From Rhizobium halophilum (lineage in GTDB: Bacteria; Pseudomonadota; Alphaproteobacteria; Rhizobiales; Rhizobiaceae), in the NCBI RefSeq assembly GCF_021648825.1, contig NZ_JAKJHS010000002.1, positions 248,001 to 312,000 of the forward strand: a stretch of 64,000 nt of DNA. The letters are read 5' to 3'. A program made the position numbers and the translations under genes. Below, one piece after another: positions 14,908 to 24,011 of the stretch. The notes below the pieces were generated by a model. It ran no database searches. It was not told the origin of the DNA and was given only the letters and a program-made list of their open reading frames with translations. How positions within the stretch are numbered: the stretch's first letter is position 1; every line of letters begins with the position of its first letter.

Positions 14908-15519
14908 ATGAGCATCGAGTTCCTTCTGACCTCGCTCGCCATTGTAGCCTCGCCCGGTACCGGCGTGCTTTACACCCTCGCCGCCGGCCTCTCCAGCGGC
15001 GTCCGCGCAAGTGTTTTTGCCGCCTTCGCCTGCACCCTCGGCATCCTTCCGCACATTGCCGCGGCGTTGACCGGTCTCGCCGCAGTCCTGCATGCCAGTG
15101 CGCTCGCCTTCGAGATCATCAAGTATCTCGGCGTCGCCTACCTTCTCTACATGGCCTGGCGGACGATCATGGACCGCGAAGTGCTCAGCGTGGATGAGCA
15201 GCGTGCGCCGCGTACGGTGCGTCAGACCATCGTCGACGGCATCCTCCTCAACATCCTCAATCCAAAGCTCTCGATCTTCTTCTTTGCCTTCCTTCCGCAG
15301 TTTGTCAGCCCAACGCAGGTCAATGTTTTGCCTGAGATGCTGGTGCTCAGCGGCGCCTTCATGGCAATCACCTTCGTCGTTTTCGTCGGCTATGGCGTAT
15401 TTGCCGCTTCCATGCGTCGGCATGTCATCTCTCGACCGGTGGTCGTGAACTGGATGCGTCGCACATTTGCGGCGGCTTTCCTTGCGATGGGTGCCAAGCT
15501 GGCGCTCACGGAGCGCTGA
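14908..15519 (+). CDS. LysE/RhtB family amino acid exporter
   Basis: A 203-residue inner-membrane protein with about six hydrophobic helices. The signature ASPGTGVLYTLAAGLSSG lies at residues 14-31, and NILNPKLSIFFFAFLPQF near 118-135 is the second conserved block. These transporters export amino acids such as homoserine, threonine or lysine; the substrate is not predictable. It lies between eipB and trmJ on the same strand. Confidence 0.9.
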   Translation: MSIEFLLTSLAIVASPGTGVLYTLAAGLSSGVRASVFAAFACTLGILPHIAAALTGLAAVLHASALAFEIIKYLGVAYLLYMAWRTIMDREVLSVDEQRAPRTVRQTIVDGILLNILNPKLSIFFFAFLPQFVSPTQVNVLPEMLVLSGAFMAITFVVFVGYGVFAASMRRHVISRPVVVNWMRRTFAAAFLAMGAKLALTER

Positions 15520-15589
15520 TTAGGAGCAAGAGGTCTTGCCGATCACGGCAGGGGCCGCTATTGCGGCGCCCGAACGATCGGATGGAAGA

Positions 15590-16405
15590 ATGTCAGGAAC
15601 GAACAGCGAGCGCCAACTCATAGCCGAGGGGCCGGCCATTATTCTGGTTGAGCCGCAACTCGGCGAGAATATCGGCATGGTGGCCCGTGCCATGGCAAAT
15701 TTTGGCCTCGCCGAGTTGCGGCTCGTCAGTCCCCGCGACGGCTGGCCGAACCAAAAGGCGCGTTCGGCTGCCTCCAAGGCCGATCATGTGATCGACGGAA
15801 CACAGGTTTTCGGCACGCTGGAAGAAGCGATCAAGGACCTGAATTTTGTTTATGCGACCACTGCCCGTGAGCGCTACGGCTTCAAACCGGTGCGATCACC
15901 AGTGGTGGCAGCCACCACCCTGCGGGACAAGTTTAGGGCAGGCGAGAAGACTGGCATTCTCTTCGGTCGAGAGCGCTGGGGGCTCACCAACGAAGAGGTC
16001 GCACTGGCTGACGAGATTGTAACCTTTCCGGTCAATCCCGCTTTCGCTTCGCTGAACATTGCGCAGGCGGTGCTGCTGATGTCCTACGAGTGGATGAAAA
16101 CCGGGCTTGATGACGTGGCGGCGACAGCTTTCCTGCCGGTCGAGCAGCGGCCGTCGACCAAGGAGCAGGTGCTCGGCCTCTTCGAGCACCTGGAAGAGGC
16201 TCTCGATGCGCGCGGCTACTTCCACCCGCCCGCCAAAAAGCCGAAGATGGTGGACAACCTCCGTGCGGTGATATCACGGCGCGGCTTCACTGAGCAGGAG
16301 ATCAGCGTGTTCCGTGGTGTCATCCGTTCACTCGACCGGTTCCCGCGACGGCGGCCGGTGGAGGCAGCACCTGGGAGGGAGACGCCGGAGAATGGCGACA
16401 TCTGA
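15590..16405 (+). CDS. trmJ: TrmJ/LasT-like tRNA (Cm/Um32) methyltransferase, SPOUT family
   Basis: A 271-residue RNA methyltransferase that modifies the ribose at tRNA position 32 using SAM. SPOUT trefoil-knot motifs are clear: [18 protein letters not shown] near 17-34, [16 protein letters not shown] near 121, and [19 protein letters not shown] near 147. The ATG at 15590 gives MSGTNSERQ as in related proteins; an in-frame TTG at 15536 with AGGAG upstream is possible. Its last 14 bases overlap murI, so the two are coupled. Confidence 0.88.
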   Translation: MSGTNSERQLIAEGPAIILVEPQLGENIGMVARAMANFGLAELRLVSPRDGWPNQKARSAASKADHVIDGTQVFGTLEEAIKDLNFVYATTARERYGFKPVRSPVVAATTLRDKFRAGEKTGILFGRERWGLTNEEVALADEIVTFPVNPAFASLNIAQAVLLMSYEWMKTGLDDVAATAFLPVEQRPSTKEQVLGLFEHLEEALDARGYFHPPAKKPKMVDNLRAVISRRGFTEQEISVFRGVIRSLDRFPRRRPVEAAPGRETPENGDI

Positions 16406-17210
16406 GCTGAAGCCCGTGCTGGTATTCGATTCCGGCATCGGCGGCCTTACAGTGCTGCGGGAGGCGCGAGTGCTGATGCCCGAGCGGCGCTTCGTGTATG
16501 TCGCCGATGACGCCGGCTTTCCCTATGGGGGGTGGGAAGAGGGCCAACTCCGTCAGCGGATTGTCACACTGTTCAAGACCCTGATCGAGCAGCACGATCC
16601 GGAGATTGCCGTCATCGCCTGCAATACCGCCTCCACGCTGGTGCTCGAGGACCTGAGGGCGACTTTTCCCGAAACTCCATTCGTGGGGACCGTGCCGGCG
16701 ATCAAACCTGCTGCGGAACGCACGCGCTCCGGCTTGATTTCGGTGCTGGCGACACCGGGGACCGTGAAGCGACAATATACGCGCAACTTGATCGGTGAAT
16801 GGGCGTCGAAGGTGCACGTCCGCCTTGTCGGTAGCGAGCGTCTTGCCGGGCTGGCGGAAACCTACATGCGGGAGGGCTATGTCGAAGAGGCCCTCGTGCG
16901 TGAAGAGATCGCCTCCTGCTTCATCGAGCAGGAAGGGCGTCGGACCGATATTGTCGTTCTGGCATGTACGCATTACCCCTTTCTCGTCAACCGAATGCGC
17001 AAGACGGCGCCGTGGCCGGTCGACTGGATTGACCCCGCCGAAGCGATTGCCCGAAGGGCATTGTCGTTGCTGTCTCAAAGACACCTATCCAATGAACCAA
17101 ATCCGTCCGAGCCAGACATCGCCGTCTGCACCTCGGGGAAAATCGATCCTGCCATGGTCCGTCTCATGCAGGGGTTCGGCCTGACGGCCGTCAGCGGACG
17201 TTCTCATTGA
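16392..17210 (+). CDS. murI: Glutamate racemase
   Basis: It interconverts L- and D-glutamate to supply D-glutamate for peptidoglycan. The 272-residue protein shows [15 protein letters not shown] (11-25), the first catalytic cysteine C77 in VIACNTAST and the second C192 in [10 protein letters not shown]. The ATG at 16392 lies inside the end of trmJ; a GGGAGGGAG run sits about 10 bases upstream. It is an essential wall gene in most bacteria. There is no clear plus-strand terminator after it; the hairpins at 17394-17462 could stop transcription from both sides. Confidence 0.94.
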   Translation: MATSELKPVLVFDSGIGGLTVLREARVLMPERRFVYVADDAGFPYGGWEEGQLRQRIVTLFKTLIEQHDPEIAVIACNTASTLVLEDLRATFPETPFVGTVPAIKPAAERTRSGLISVLATPGTVKRQYTRNLIGEWASKVHVRLVGSERLAGLAETYMREGYVEEALVREEIASCFIEQEGRRTDIVVLACTHYPFLVNRMRKTAPWPVDWIDPAEAIARRALSLLSQRHLSNEPNPSEPDIAVCTSGKIDPAMVRLMQGFGLTAVSGRSH

Positions 17211-17393
17211 AAATGGTTGCGTGTCGCCGAGTGGCGGCCCTGCGGGGGAAGGCGCTGCTTCTGACATTTTCACCCGGCGCTTGAGCAGCCGGCGCTTTTC
17301 CGCGGTAACCGGGTTCGACGTCGGCGCTTTCGTCGAAGGGTTGGATCATGTCGCTTTTTCTGCGTGGCTCGCGGTTCGCGGGCACTAAACGCG

Positions 17394-17419
17394 AAAAGGC
17401 GGCCGAGGAGCCGGCCGCC
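17394..17419 (-). terminator. Intrinsic terminator of the Ser/Gly-rich protein gene
   Basis: GGCGGCCG and CGGCCGCC form a perfect 8-bp stem; on the minus strand TTTT follows directly. It could also act weakly on murI transcripts from the other side. Confidence 0.75.
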
Positions 17420-17437
17420 TCGTTTGGGCATCAGGGC

Positions 17438-17462
17438 GGGCCACCGGAGTTTCCGGTGGCCC
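17438..17462. repeat. Perfect 11-bp hairpin after the Ser/Gly-rich protein gene
   Basis: GGGCCACCGGA and its complement flank a three-base loop, seven bases past the stop codon. There is no T-run, so it may protect the mRNA 3' end rather than terminate; the true terminator follows at 17394-17419. Confidence 0.6.
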
Positions 17463-17469
17463 TGCGCCA

Positions 17470-17853
17470 TCAGTCGTTGGACTCAGCATTCGAGTTGGAC
17501 GAGCCGGCATTGGTGCCGCTGCCGCTGGTCGTGCCGGTTCCGGAGCTCGAGCCGGTGCTGCCGATCGGCGGATCAATGACCATCAGCACGGTGTTGCCGT
17601 CTTCGGTCTGAGCCCGCACCAGGTAGGAGGCGTCGAGAATCTCGACCTGCTTGAAGCCGGCATCAGTCAGCTGCTGGCGAACCTTGTCCTGTGCCATCGC
17701 GGAGCCGGAGCCCGACTGGCTGGAGCCGGCGGTTGCTTCGGTCGAGGTGCCGGAGGTCGAGGCGTTGCCTGAGCTGCTGCTGTCGTTGCTGGTCTGCGCC
17801 ATGGCGGACGCGGCGAGAAGGGTGGACGCGATTGTTGCTACCGCAAGTTTCAT
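17470..17853 (-). CDS. Small secreted Ser/Gly/Thr-rich protein of unknown function
   Basis: A 127-residue protein with a signal peptide (MKLAVATIASTLLAASAMAQ). Low-complexity Ser/Gly/Thr arms (about 20-50 and 98-127) flank a compact core at about 54-94, VRQQLTDAGFKQVEILDA followed by LVRAQTEDGNTVLMVIDP. That core resembles PepSY-like small periplasmic domains seen in rhizobial exported proteins, but I cannot assign it. An AGGAGA site precedes the start. It lies downstream of the EF-hand gene on the same strand at 110 bases. Expression is likely, given the clean signal peptide and double hairpin end. Confidence 0.75.
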   Translation of the reverse strand: MKLAVATIASTLLAASAMAQTSNDSSSSGNASTSGTSTEATAGSSQSGSGSAMAQDKVRQQLTDAGFKQVEILDASYLVRAQTEDGNTVLMVIDPPIGSTGSSSGTGTTSGSGTNAGSSNSNAESND

Positions 17854-17963
17854 GGTGTGTCTCCTCTTTGAGAAGCGATCCTAGAATCGTCCTGGTGATT
17901 GGATGTAGGGTGATGAACGACCGGCGATGCCGGCCATCCTGTCCATTTACGCTCCGAGGGGGC

Positions 17964-18392
17964 TTAGACGTCGAACCAGCCGCCGTCGCCCATGTCGTCG
18001 CCGACATCGCCGAATTCAGGCTCTTCGATCACGTTGTTGTTGTCAGCGTCGTAGCTGGTGTAGAGGCCGCTATAGTATTCGTCCTCACTGATAGCATCGT
18101 CATCATTGGCGTCCCATTCGCCAAACCAGCCGTCGCCGTAGCGCTCGTTGAAGGCCTGCTGGTTATCGCCGACGCCGGTCTCGATTTCCGACTGGGTCAG
18201 CGTGCCGCTGTCGTCGGCGTCCCAGGTATCAAAAGCCTTGTTCTGTTCAAAGCCGGCGCGGAATTCGCTCTCGTTGATTCCCGCATTGCCATCCGTGTCC
18301 CAGTCGCTGTAGTTCGCCGCCATGACGGGCGCTGCTACCAGCGACAGTGCAAACGTAGAAGCAGCAAGCTTGGTCGCAACCTTGTTCAGCAT
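17964..18392 (-). CDS. Secreted EF-hand calcium-binding protein
   Basis: A 142-residue exported protein: signal peptide 1-25 (cut near VMAAN), then four EF-hand-like loops, DTDGNAGINESE, DADDSGTLTQSE, DANDDDAISEDE and DADNNNVIEEPE. Each keeps the D-x-D/N-x-D/N pattern and a glutamate at position 12, so calcium binding is very likely. The ATG at 18392 has GAGGAG about seven bases upstream; upstream in-frame codons are ignored. Role unknown; rhizobial relatives are periplasmic or extracellular. It may share control with the secreted protein gene downstream. Confidence 0.88.
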   Translation of the reverse strand: MLNKVATKLAASTFALSLVAAPVMAANYSDWDTDGNAGINESEFRAGFEQNKAFDTWDADDSGTLTQSEIETGVGDNQQAFNERYGDGWFGEWDANDDDAISEDEYYSGLYTSYDADNNNVIEEPEFGDVGDDMGDGGWFDV

Positions 18393-18587
18393 GGTTGTCT
18401 CCTCTCTTGGTTTCTCTTTGCTTGATCGAGCGTCTTCGATGACACTCACGGGGCTAACCTGTGACACATGGAAATGTTTCGTGAGCAGCAGGAGGAGATC
18501 GTCACGATGCGCTCACGTGTTTGCGAGCATCATCATTCTCATTCTTCCGAGCAGAAGAGTTGAGGAAGGCAGGTCGCGGCGCATAAG

Positions 18588-20018
18588 GTGCCGGCTTACA
18601 AGCAAAGGGGGCGGCAGTTGGCGGGACGTGATGAGATCGAAGGCTTCTTCGCGCGGCAGAGTGCGGGGGTGGCCGAGCGCCGGCAGATGTTCGGGTTGGA
18701 GGAGCGGAAAGGAGCGCTTGCCCATCTGAGGCAAACGATCGAGCGACGCGAGAGCGATACCGTGGCAGCGCTGCACAAGGATTTCGGCAAACCGGAGCCG
18801 GAGGTAATCCTAACCGAGATCCTGCCGGTGCTGCAGGAAATTCGCCACACGAGCCGGCACTTGAAACGCTGGATGCAGGAGCGCCGGGTGGCGCCGACGC
18901 TGGCAACAGTCGGGACCTCGGCACGTATCCGCCCGGAGCCACGCGGCGTTTGTCTGATCATCGCGCCTTGGAACTATCCGTTCAACCTGGCGCTCGGGCC
19001 GCTCGTGTCGGCGCTGGCGGCAGGCAACAGTGTGGTGGTCAAACCGTCGGAGATGACGCCCGCGACCTCGCAGGTGATCGCCGACATCATCGAGGAGACC
19101 TTTCCGCCCGATCTCGTCGCTGTCGTCCAGGGCGGCCGGGAGGTCTCGCAGCAGCTTCTCGATCAGCCCTTCGACCATATCTTCTTCACCGGCAGTCCAC
19201 ATGTCGGCAGGATCGTCATGGCGGCGGCGGCGCGGCATCTGTCCTCGGTGACGCTGGAGCTCGGCGGCAAGTCGCCGACCATCGTCGGACCGGGTGCCGA
19301 TCTCGACAAGGCAGCGCGCTGGATCGCCTTCGGCAAGTTCGTCAATGCCGGCCAGACCTGCATCGCCCCCGACCACGTCTTCGTCCATCGCAGCATCGAG
19401 GCACGCTTTTCAGAGGCGCTGCGGGCAGCGATCCGCCATGCCTATGGCGCGGATCCGCAGTCGAGCCGCGATTATGCCCGCATCGTCAACGCCCACCACG
19501 CCGAGCGCCTTCGCGGCCTGCTGCAGGATGCAACGAAGAAGGGTGCCCGGATCAGCTTCGGCGGCGAGGCGGAGGGTACCTATCTTGCGCCGACGCTGAT
19601 CGAGGCGATCACGCCGCAGATGAACATCGACCGCGAGGAGATCTTTGGCCCGGTTCTGCCGATCATGGCCTATGATGGGCTGGACGAGGTGATTGACCGC
19701 ATCAACGCGCGGCCGAAGCCGCTGGCTCTCTACGTCTTCGAGAAGGATGCGGCTTTTGCCGAGGAGATCGTCGCCCGCACCTCTTCCGGCGGCGTTGGCG
19801 TCAACCTCACCACCATGCACTACAGCCATGCGGGTCTGCCGTTCGGCGGCGTCAACAATTCCGGCATCGGCGCGGCACACGGGCATTTCGGCTTCCAGGC
19901 CTTCAGCCACGACAAGCCGATCCTCAAGGAGCGCTGGTCGGCGGTGCCGATGCTCTTCCCGCCCTATCGGCCGCGTGTCGAGCGGCTGATCCGGATGGCG
20001 AAGCGCTTCCTCGGATAA
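18588..20018 (+). CDS. Aldehyde dehydrogenase (class 3 / coniferyl aldehyde-like)
   Basis: A 476-residue NAD(P)-dependent aldehyde dehydrogenase without signal peptide. The general base is E224 (TLELGGKSP) and the catalytic cysteine C258 (NAGQTCIAPD). IIAPWNYPFNLALGPLVSAL and EIFGPVLPIM are typical. The C-terminal extension (PPYRPRVERLIRMAKRFLG) places it with class 3/YwdH or CalB-type enzymes acting on medium-chain or aromatic aldehydes. The GTG start at 18588 lacks a well-spaced ribosome site. Its 3' end overlaps the EamA reading frame only because of the apparent frameshift in the latter. Confidence 0.88.
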   Translation: MPAYKQRGRQLAGRDEIEGFFARQSAGVAERRQMFGLEERKGALAHLRQTIERRESDTVAALHKDFGKPEPEVILTEILPVLQEIRHTSRHLKRWMQERRVAPTLATVGTSARIRPEPRGVCLIIAPWNYPFNLALGPLVSALAAGNSVVVKPSEMTPATSQVIADIIEETFPPDLVAVVQGGREVSQQLLDQPFDHIFFTGSPHVGRIVMAAAARHLSSVTLELGGKSPTIVGPGADLDKAARWIAFGKFVNAGQTCIAPDHVFVHRSIEARFSEALRAAIRHAYGADPQSSRDYARIVNAHHAERLRGLLQDATKKGARISFGGEAEGTYLAPTLIEAITPQMNIDREEIFGPVLPIMAYDGLDEVIDRINARPKPLALYVFEKDAAFAEEIVARTSSGGVGVNLTTMHYSHAGLPFGGVNNSGIGAAHGHFGFQAFSHDKPILKERWSAVPMLFPPYRPRVERLIRMAKRFLG

Positions 20019-20889
20019 CGGCCTGTTCAGCGGGCAAATCGTTTCGCGCCGGCCACGCAGAGGATACGGCGAGCGTTACCGCCAGCATTGCCGGGGTGAC
20101 GGCTTCGCCGAGCAGGGTGGCCGCAAGCGCCAACCCAAAGAAGGGCTGCAGCAGTTGCAGCTGTCCGACCCCGGCGATGCCGCCGAGTGCAAGACCGCGA
20201 TACCAGAACACGAAGCCGACCAGCATGCTGAAGACGGACACATAGGCGAGGCCGAGCCAGGCGGGGCCGCCGGCCGTTTCGAGCGTCGGCGGCAGGGTGA
20301 CGAGCGCCAGCACCACCATCACCGGCAGCGACAGGACGAGCGCCCAGGAGATCACCTGCCAGCCGCCGAGCCGGCGGGAGAGGCGGGCGCCTTCGGCATA
20401 GCCCAGCCCGCAGGCGAGGATGGCCGCCAGCATCAGCATGTCGCCGGTCGGTGACGTGGTCGGGCCATCCTTCAGCGCAAAGCCCGCGACCAGCGCGCTG
20501 CCGAGGCAGGAGAACAGCCAGAAGGCCGGCTTCGGCCGCTCGCCGCCGCGCAACACGCCGAAGAGCGCGGTAGCCAGGGGCAGGAGGCCGACGAAGACGA
20601 TCGAGTGGGCGGCGGTAACGTGCTCCAGCGCCAGGGCCGTCAGCAGCGGAAATCCGACGACGACGCCGAGCGCCACGACCGCCAGCGGCAGGAGGTCGCC
20701 CCGCACCGGCCGCTTTTGACGGAAGGCCGCCAGCAAGAGGACCGCCAGGAGGCCGGCAATGGCGGCGCGGGCACCGGTGAGGAAGAGCGGGTGGAAATCC
20801 GCGACCGCGAGCCGCGTTGCCGGTAGCGAGCCGCTGAAGATCACGACGCCGAGGAACCCGTTGATCCAGCCGCTCGTCGTCCTGTCCAT
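19924..20889 (-). CDS. EamA/RhaT family transporter, C-terminus altered by an apparent frameshift
   Basis: As read, a 321-residue protein with about ten hydrophobic helices and two EamA repeats (SGSLPATRLAVADFHPLFLT near 18; FWYRGLALGGIAGVGQLQLL near 225). The ATG at 20889 has GGAAGGAA upstream. The last part departs from the family: in the next frame from about 20065 the sequence reads CVAGAKRFAR and stops at 20027, a normal EamA ending. Inserting one base in GTATCC (20067-20062) restores it. The intact gene would be 20027-20889 and would not overlap the aldehyde dehydrogenase. It is divergent from the MocR-type regulator, a common pairing. Substrate unknown. Confidence 0.8.
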   Translation of the reverse strand: MDRTTSGWINGFLGVVIFSGSLPATRLAVADFHPLFLTGARAAIAGLLAVLLLAAFRQKRPVRGDLLPLAVVALGVVVGFPLLTALALEHVTAAHSIVFVGLLPLATALFGVLRGGERPKPAFWLFSCLGSALVAGFALKDGPTTSPTGDMLMLAAILACGLGYAEGARLSRRLGGWQVISWALVLSLPVMVVLALVTLPPTLETAGGPAWLGLAYVSVFSMLVGFVFWYRGLALGGIAGVGQLQLLQPFFGLALAATLLGEAVTPAMLAVTLAVSSAWPARNDLPAEQAVIRGSASPSGSAARHAADRAGRASAPPTSAP

Positions 20890-20958
20890 GCTGTTGTTCC
20901 TTCCGTTTTCGTGAGGATGGAGGCTAGGCGGTTGCGGATAGCTTTTGAAGCGACAGTG

Positions 20959-20984
20959 CATTACAGTTTGCGCAAACTGTAATG
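20959..20984. promoter_or_regulatory. Perfect 26-bp palindromic operator
   Basis: CATTACAGTTTGC is followed directly by its exact reverse complement. It lies in the divergent gap between the EamA exporter and the MocR-type regulator, the expected place for a GntR-superfamily operator. Its right edge coincides with an ATG at 20982, so the regulator probably starts downstream, at 21003. Confidence 0.75.
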
Positions 20985-21002
20985 GTGCAAGAGGCAGTAC
21001 GG

Positions 21003-21413
21003 ATGGATGTTTCCTCGACGGAAAACGGGGGGCAGACCGCGCGGGTGGTCGCGGCGATCCGCCAGCGCGTTTCGGCGCGTGCGCTGTCTCCGGGCGCAAG
21101 GTTGCCGTCGATCCGCAGCTTCGCACGGACCATGGTCGTTTCCACCTCTACGGTCGTGGAGGCCTATGAGCGGCTGGTGGCCGAGGGGCTCATTCAGTCG
21201 CGGCCGGGTTCAGGATTCTATGTTGCGCGGGTGCCGCAGCCGCTTGCGCTGACCGAGATCGGTCCGCGGCTGGAGCGCGCGGTGGCCTGGGCGGTACGGA
21301 TCTCCAGAGCAATCGTCTTTCCGCTAGCGCTCCTGCCTCCCAGACTTGGCATGCTTCATCTCCAATGCCACAACCGGGCCTTGTGGAAGGCTACTGAACT
21401 GCTGATAATTTAG
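21003..21413 (+). pseudogene. Truncated MocR-type (GntR/aminotransferase) regulator
   Basis: The 136-residue frame begins with a GntR winged helix: TARVVAAIRQRVSARAL, GARLPSIRSFARTMVVSTST, VVEAYERLVAEGLIQSRPGSG. Next comes PQPLALTEIGPRLERAV, the linker that in MocR proteins leads to a roughly 350-residue aminotransferase domain. Here that domain is absent: after about 21285 the frame runs through unrelated sequence to a stop at 21413. So this is a regulator cut at the linker, not a small GntR protein. The DNA-binding part may still be made. The start at 21003 has GAGG eight bases upstream; ATG 20982 lies in the operator. Confidence 0.75.
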
Positions 21414-21469
21414 ACTTAACAGGAATACGACGATCCGATCGAACAGTCTCCAAGGTGGATGAAGGCGTA
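21286..21469. other. Unrecognised sequence after the regulator truncation
   Basis: This stretch follows the point where the MocR linker ends. It matches no part of the missing aminotransferase domain in any frame I could read and carries no recognisable transposase or terminal repeat. It ends at the convergent thioesterase gene. A deletion, or the scar of a lost mobile element, would explain it. Confidence 0.4.
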
Positions 21470-21862
21470 TCAAGGCTCCTCGGGAGGTACTGGTGTAGAC
21501 ACGCCATTTTCGTCGAGCGCCACCATGATGAAGGTGCCGGCGGTTACCTTCTCCAGTGCGCGATGCCGGGCCCGGTGCGCCCAGGCTTCCACCTGTAGCG
21601 TAATGGAAGTGCGACCAACGCGAATAATCTCTGTGTAAACGTTGAGTGTGTCACCAATCTTGACCGGCAGTTGAAACGCCATCTCCTTCACGGCTGCGGT
21701 GACGACGCGTCCACGGGCGCGTTCGGCGGCTCGAATGCCGCTTGCAAGATCCATCTGTGACATAACCCAGCCGCCGAAGATGTCACCCGCAGGATTGGCG
21801 TCGGTAGGCATGGCGAGGGTGCGCAGCGTGAGTTCACCCGTGGGTTGGTCGGCATTCATCAT
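21470..21862 (-). CDS. Acyl-CoA thioesterase (hotdog fold, YciA-like)
   Basis: A 130-residue hotdog-fold thioesterase that hydrolyses acyl-CoA to acid and CoA. The family motif is NPAGDIFGGWVMSQMDLASG at about 23-42, with the catalytic aspartate in MDLAS. VVTAAVKEMAFQLPVKIGD and HRALEKVTAGTFIMVALDE are also typical. AGGAG lies about eight bases before the ATG at 21862; a second ATG follows directly. It converges on the truncated regulator. Confidence 0.9.
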   Translation of the reverse strand: MMNADQPTGELTLRTLAMPTDANPAGDIFGGWVMSQMDLASGIRAAERARGRVVTAAVKEMAFQLPVKIGDTLNVYTEIIRVGRTSITLQVEAWAHRARHRALEKVTAGTFIMVALDENGVSTPVPPEEP

Positions 21863-22059
21863 GGCGCGGCTCCTTTGATTGCAGATGAACCGATTCCCCG
21901 CCTCGATGCCAGCCTGCCGTGCAAATGCCAGCCCTGGAGGCTCGCACTGAACTTTAGTGTCGCCTAACTCGCGTGTGGAGGGAGGTTGCGGCTCTTCACT
22001 ACCCAGTAACTTCCATGGGCTAGATATTGCTCCATATTGTTACAAAGGGGGGAGTCCTT

Positions 22060-23892
22060 GTGCAGCGACTAACGATTTCTGCGAGAATGTATACGCTGGT
22101 TGTGTTCGCTCTGGTCATCTTGGCCGGTGCGATGACATTCAGCTTGTTCCAGACCTATGCGTCATCCGAAAAGGAGCGAAAGGCGGGACTTGCATACATG
22201 GACGACATCGCCATGAGCATCCTGAACAAATATCACGGGATGGAGACTTCTGGTGCCATGACCCGTGAGCAGGCGCAGGCCGAGGCGATGAAGGCGATCG
22301 GGGATATCCGCTATGACGGGGGCAGCGGTTATTTCTGGATCAACGACATGCGCCCCTTCATGGTGATGCATCCGATCAAGCCGGCGCTGGACGGCACTGA
22401 CCTGTCGCAGAACAAGGATCCGAACGGCAAGCACCTGTTCGTCGAGTTCGTCAAGACCGTGCAGGCCAACGGCCAGGGCTTTGTCGACTACTACTGGCCG
22501 AAGCCGGGCCTGGAAGAGCCCGTGGAGAAGTATTCGCACGTAATCGGCTTCCAGCCCTGGGGCTGGATCGTCGGCACCGGCGTTTATGCCGACGACCTGC
22601 ATGCCATGTTCCGCGAGAGCCTGATCAACTACGCAACCATGTTTGCCGCCGGCGCAGCCGCATTGCTTTCCGGCGCCTTCTTCGTCATCCGCAGCGTCAC
22701 CGGACCGCTCGGCAACGTCAAGAGCGTGTTGGAAAAGATCGCCGAGGGAGAGGCGAACGTCACTGTTCCGCATACGGACCAGCACAACGAGATGGGCAAG
22801 ATGGCTCGTGCGCTCGTTGTTTTGCGCGATGCCGTCGAGGAGCGGCTAACGTTGCAGGAGCGCGAGGGTGCGCAGCAGCGGGCGATTTCCGAAGAGCGTT
22901 CTGCGAATGAGCAGGCATTGAAATCGGCATCCGAACGTCAATCCCATGCCATCCGCGAACTCGGACGTGCGCTTTCGGCGCTCGCACAGGGCGATCTCTC
23001 CGCTCAGGTCTCGGAACTTGGAAGCGACTATGCGACCTTGCGCGACGACTTCAACCAGGCAGTGTCGTCGCTGCGCCAGACGATCTCCGCGATCACTGAG
23101 ACCAGCCATGTCGTTCGCGACAGTGCTTCGGATATCAGCGGCGCGACCGCGAACCTTTCGCGTCGGACAGAACAGCAGGCGGCTTCCCTTGAAGAGACGG
23201 CTGCGGCTCTCGACGAGATTACTGCTACGGTGAAGACCGCATCCGCCCGGGCTGATGAAGCAAGAACCATGGTGGCGGAAACCAAGGAAAGCGCGGGACG
23301 CTCGGGCGAGATCGTCCGCAGCGCAGTCGATGCTATGGGTCGGATCGAAGACTCCTCCAGCCGCATCAACCAGATCATCTCGGTGATCGATGAGATCGCG
23401 TTCCAGACCAACCTGCTTGCGCTGAACGCGGGCGTGGAAGCGGCACGGGCAGGTGAGGCGGGACGCGGCTTCGCGGTTGTCGCGCAGGAAGTGCGGGAAC
23501 TGGCGCAACGGTCCGCCAATGCTGCCAAGGAGATCAAGACGCTGATCAGCAACTCGGGCCGCGAGGTCGAGAGCGGTGTATCTCTTGTTCGCTCCACCGG
23601 CGATGCGCTGCTGGAGATCGCGCAACTGGTCGAGCGGGTCAACAGCCATGTGGAGACCATTGCAACGGCTTCCCGCGAGCAGGCAACTGCGCTGCAGGAG
23701 ATCAATGCCTCGGTCAACCAGATGGATCAGATGACGCAGCAGAACGCGGCCATGGTGGAAGAGACGACGGCAGCCAGCCAGACGCTTGCAGACCAAAGCA
23801 TGCAGTTGCAGCACCTGCTTTCAGCCTTCCGTGTGGACGGCAAGGCTGCCTCGTCTTCATATCAGGCGGTCGGCACCACACGCGCCGCCTGA
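22060..23892 (+). CDS. Methyl-accepting chemotaxis protein with sCache domain
   Basis: A 610-residue chemoreceptor. Membrane helix 1 covers about 10-32, a single-Cache-type periplasmic sensor about 35-190 ([32 protein letters not shown]), helix 2 about 195-218, then HAMP (about 215-270), a second HAMP-like segment ([17 protein letters not shown]) and the signalling domain. Its tip is [20 protein letters not shown] near 440-460. The GTG at 22060 has GGGGAG about five bases upstream. The fold resembles small-molecule (carboxylate-type) sensors, but the ligand is unknown. No CheR-tethering pentapeptide is at the C-terminus. A strong terminator follows. Confidence 0.93.
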   Translation: MQRLTISARMYTLVVFALVILAGAMTFSLFQTYASSEKERKAGLAYMDDIAMSILNKYHGMETSGAMTREQAQAEAMKAIGDIRYDGGSGYFWINDMRPFMVMHPIKPALDGTDLSQNKDPNGKHLFVEFVKTVQANGQGFVDYYWPKPGLEEPVEKYSHVIGFQPWGWIVGTGVYADDLHAMFRESLINYATMFAAGAAALLSGAFFVIRSVTGPLGNVKSVLEKIAEGEANVTVPHTDQHNEMGKMARALVVLRDAVEERLTLQEREGAQQRAISEERSANEQALKSASERQSHAIRELGRALSALAQGDLSAQVSELGSDYATLRDDFNQAVSSLRQTISAITETSHVVRDSASDISGATANLSRRTEQQAASLEETAAALDEITATVKTASARADEARTMVAETKESAGRSGEIVRSAVDAMGRIEDSSSRINQIISVIDEIAFQTNLLALNAGVEAARAGEAGRGFAVVAQEVRELAQRSANAAKEIKTLISNSGREVESGVSLVRSTGDALLEIAQLVERVNSHVETIATASREQATALQEINASVNQMDQMTQQNAAMVEETTAASQTLADQSMQLQHLLSAFRVDGKAASSSYQAVGTTRAA

Positions 23893-23914
23893 GGCAGGTC
23901 CCGCTCCCTTTCTG

Positions 23915-23945
23915 GCCCGCCGGCAGCAGTGCCGGCGGGCTTTTT
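23915..23945 (+). terminator. Intrinsic terminator of the chemoreceptor gene
   Basis: GCCCGCCGGCA and its complement form a perfect 11-bp stem with a GCAG loop, followed by TTTTT. Confidence 0.92.
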
Positions 23946-24011
23946 GATGCCGCGCAATAATCGAAACGTGGCCGCTGTTATGCTCCTTTCCGAAACCACG
24001 AGAGGCGCGCA

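Noticed and set aside
17191-17385. Small minus-strand frame after murI
   Set aside because: No ribosome site, no recognisable motif, and it overlaps the end of murI.
21286-21413. Insertion sequence at the regulator break
   Set aside because: No transposase fragment, terminal inverted repeat or target duplication could be seen.
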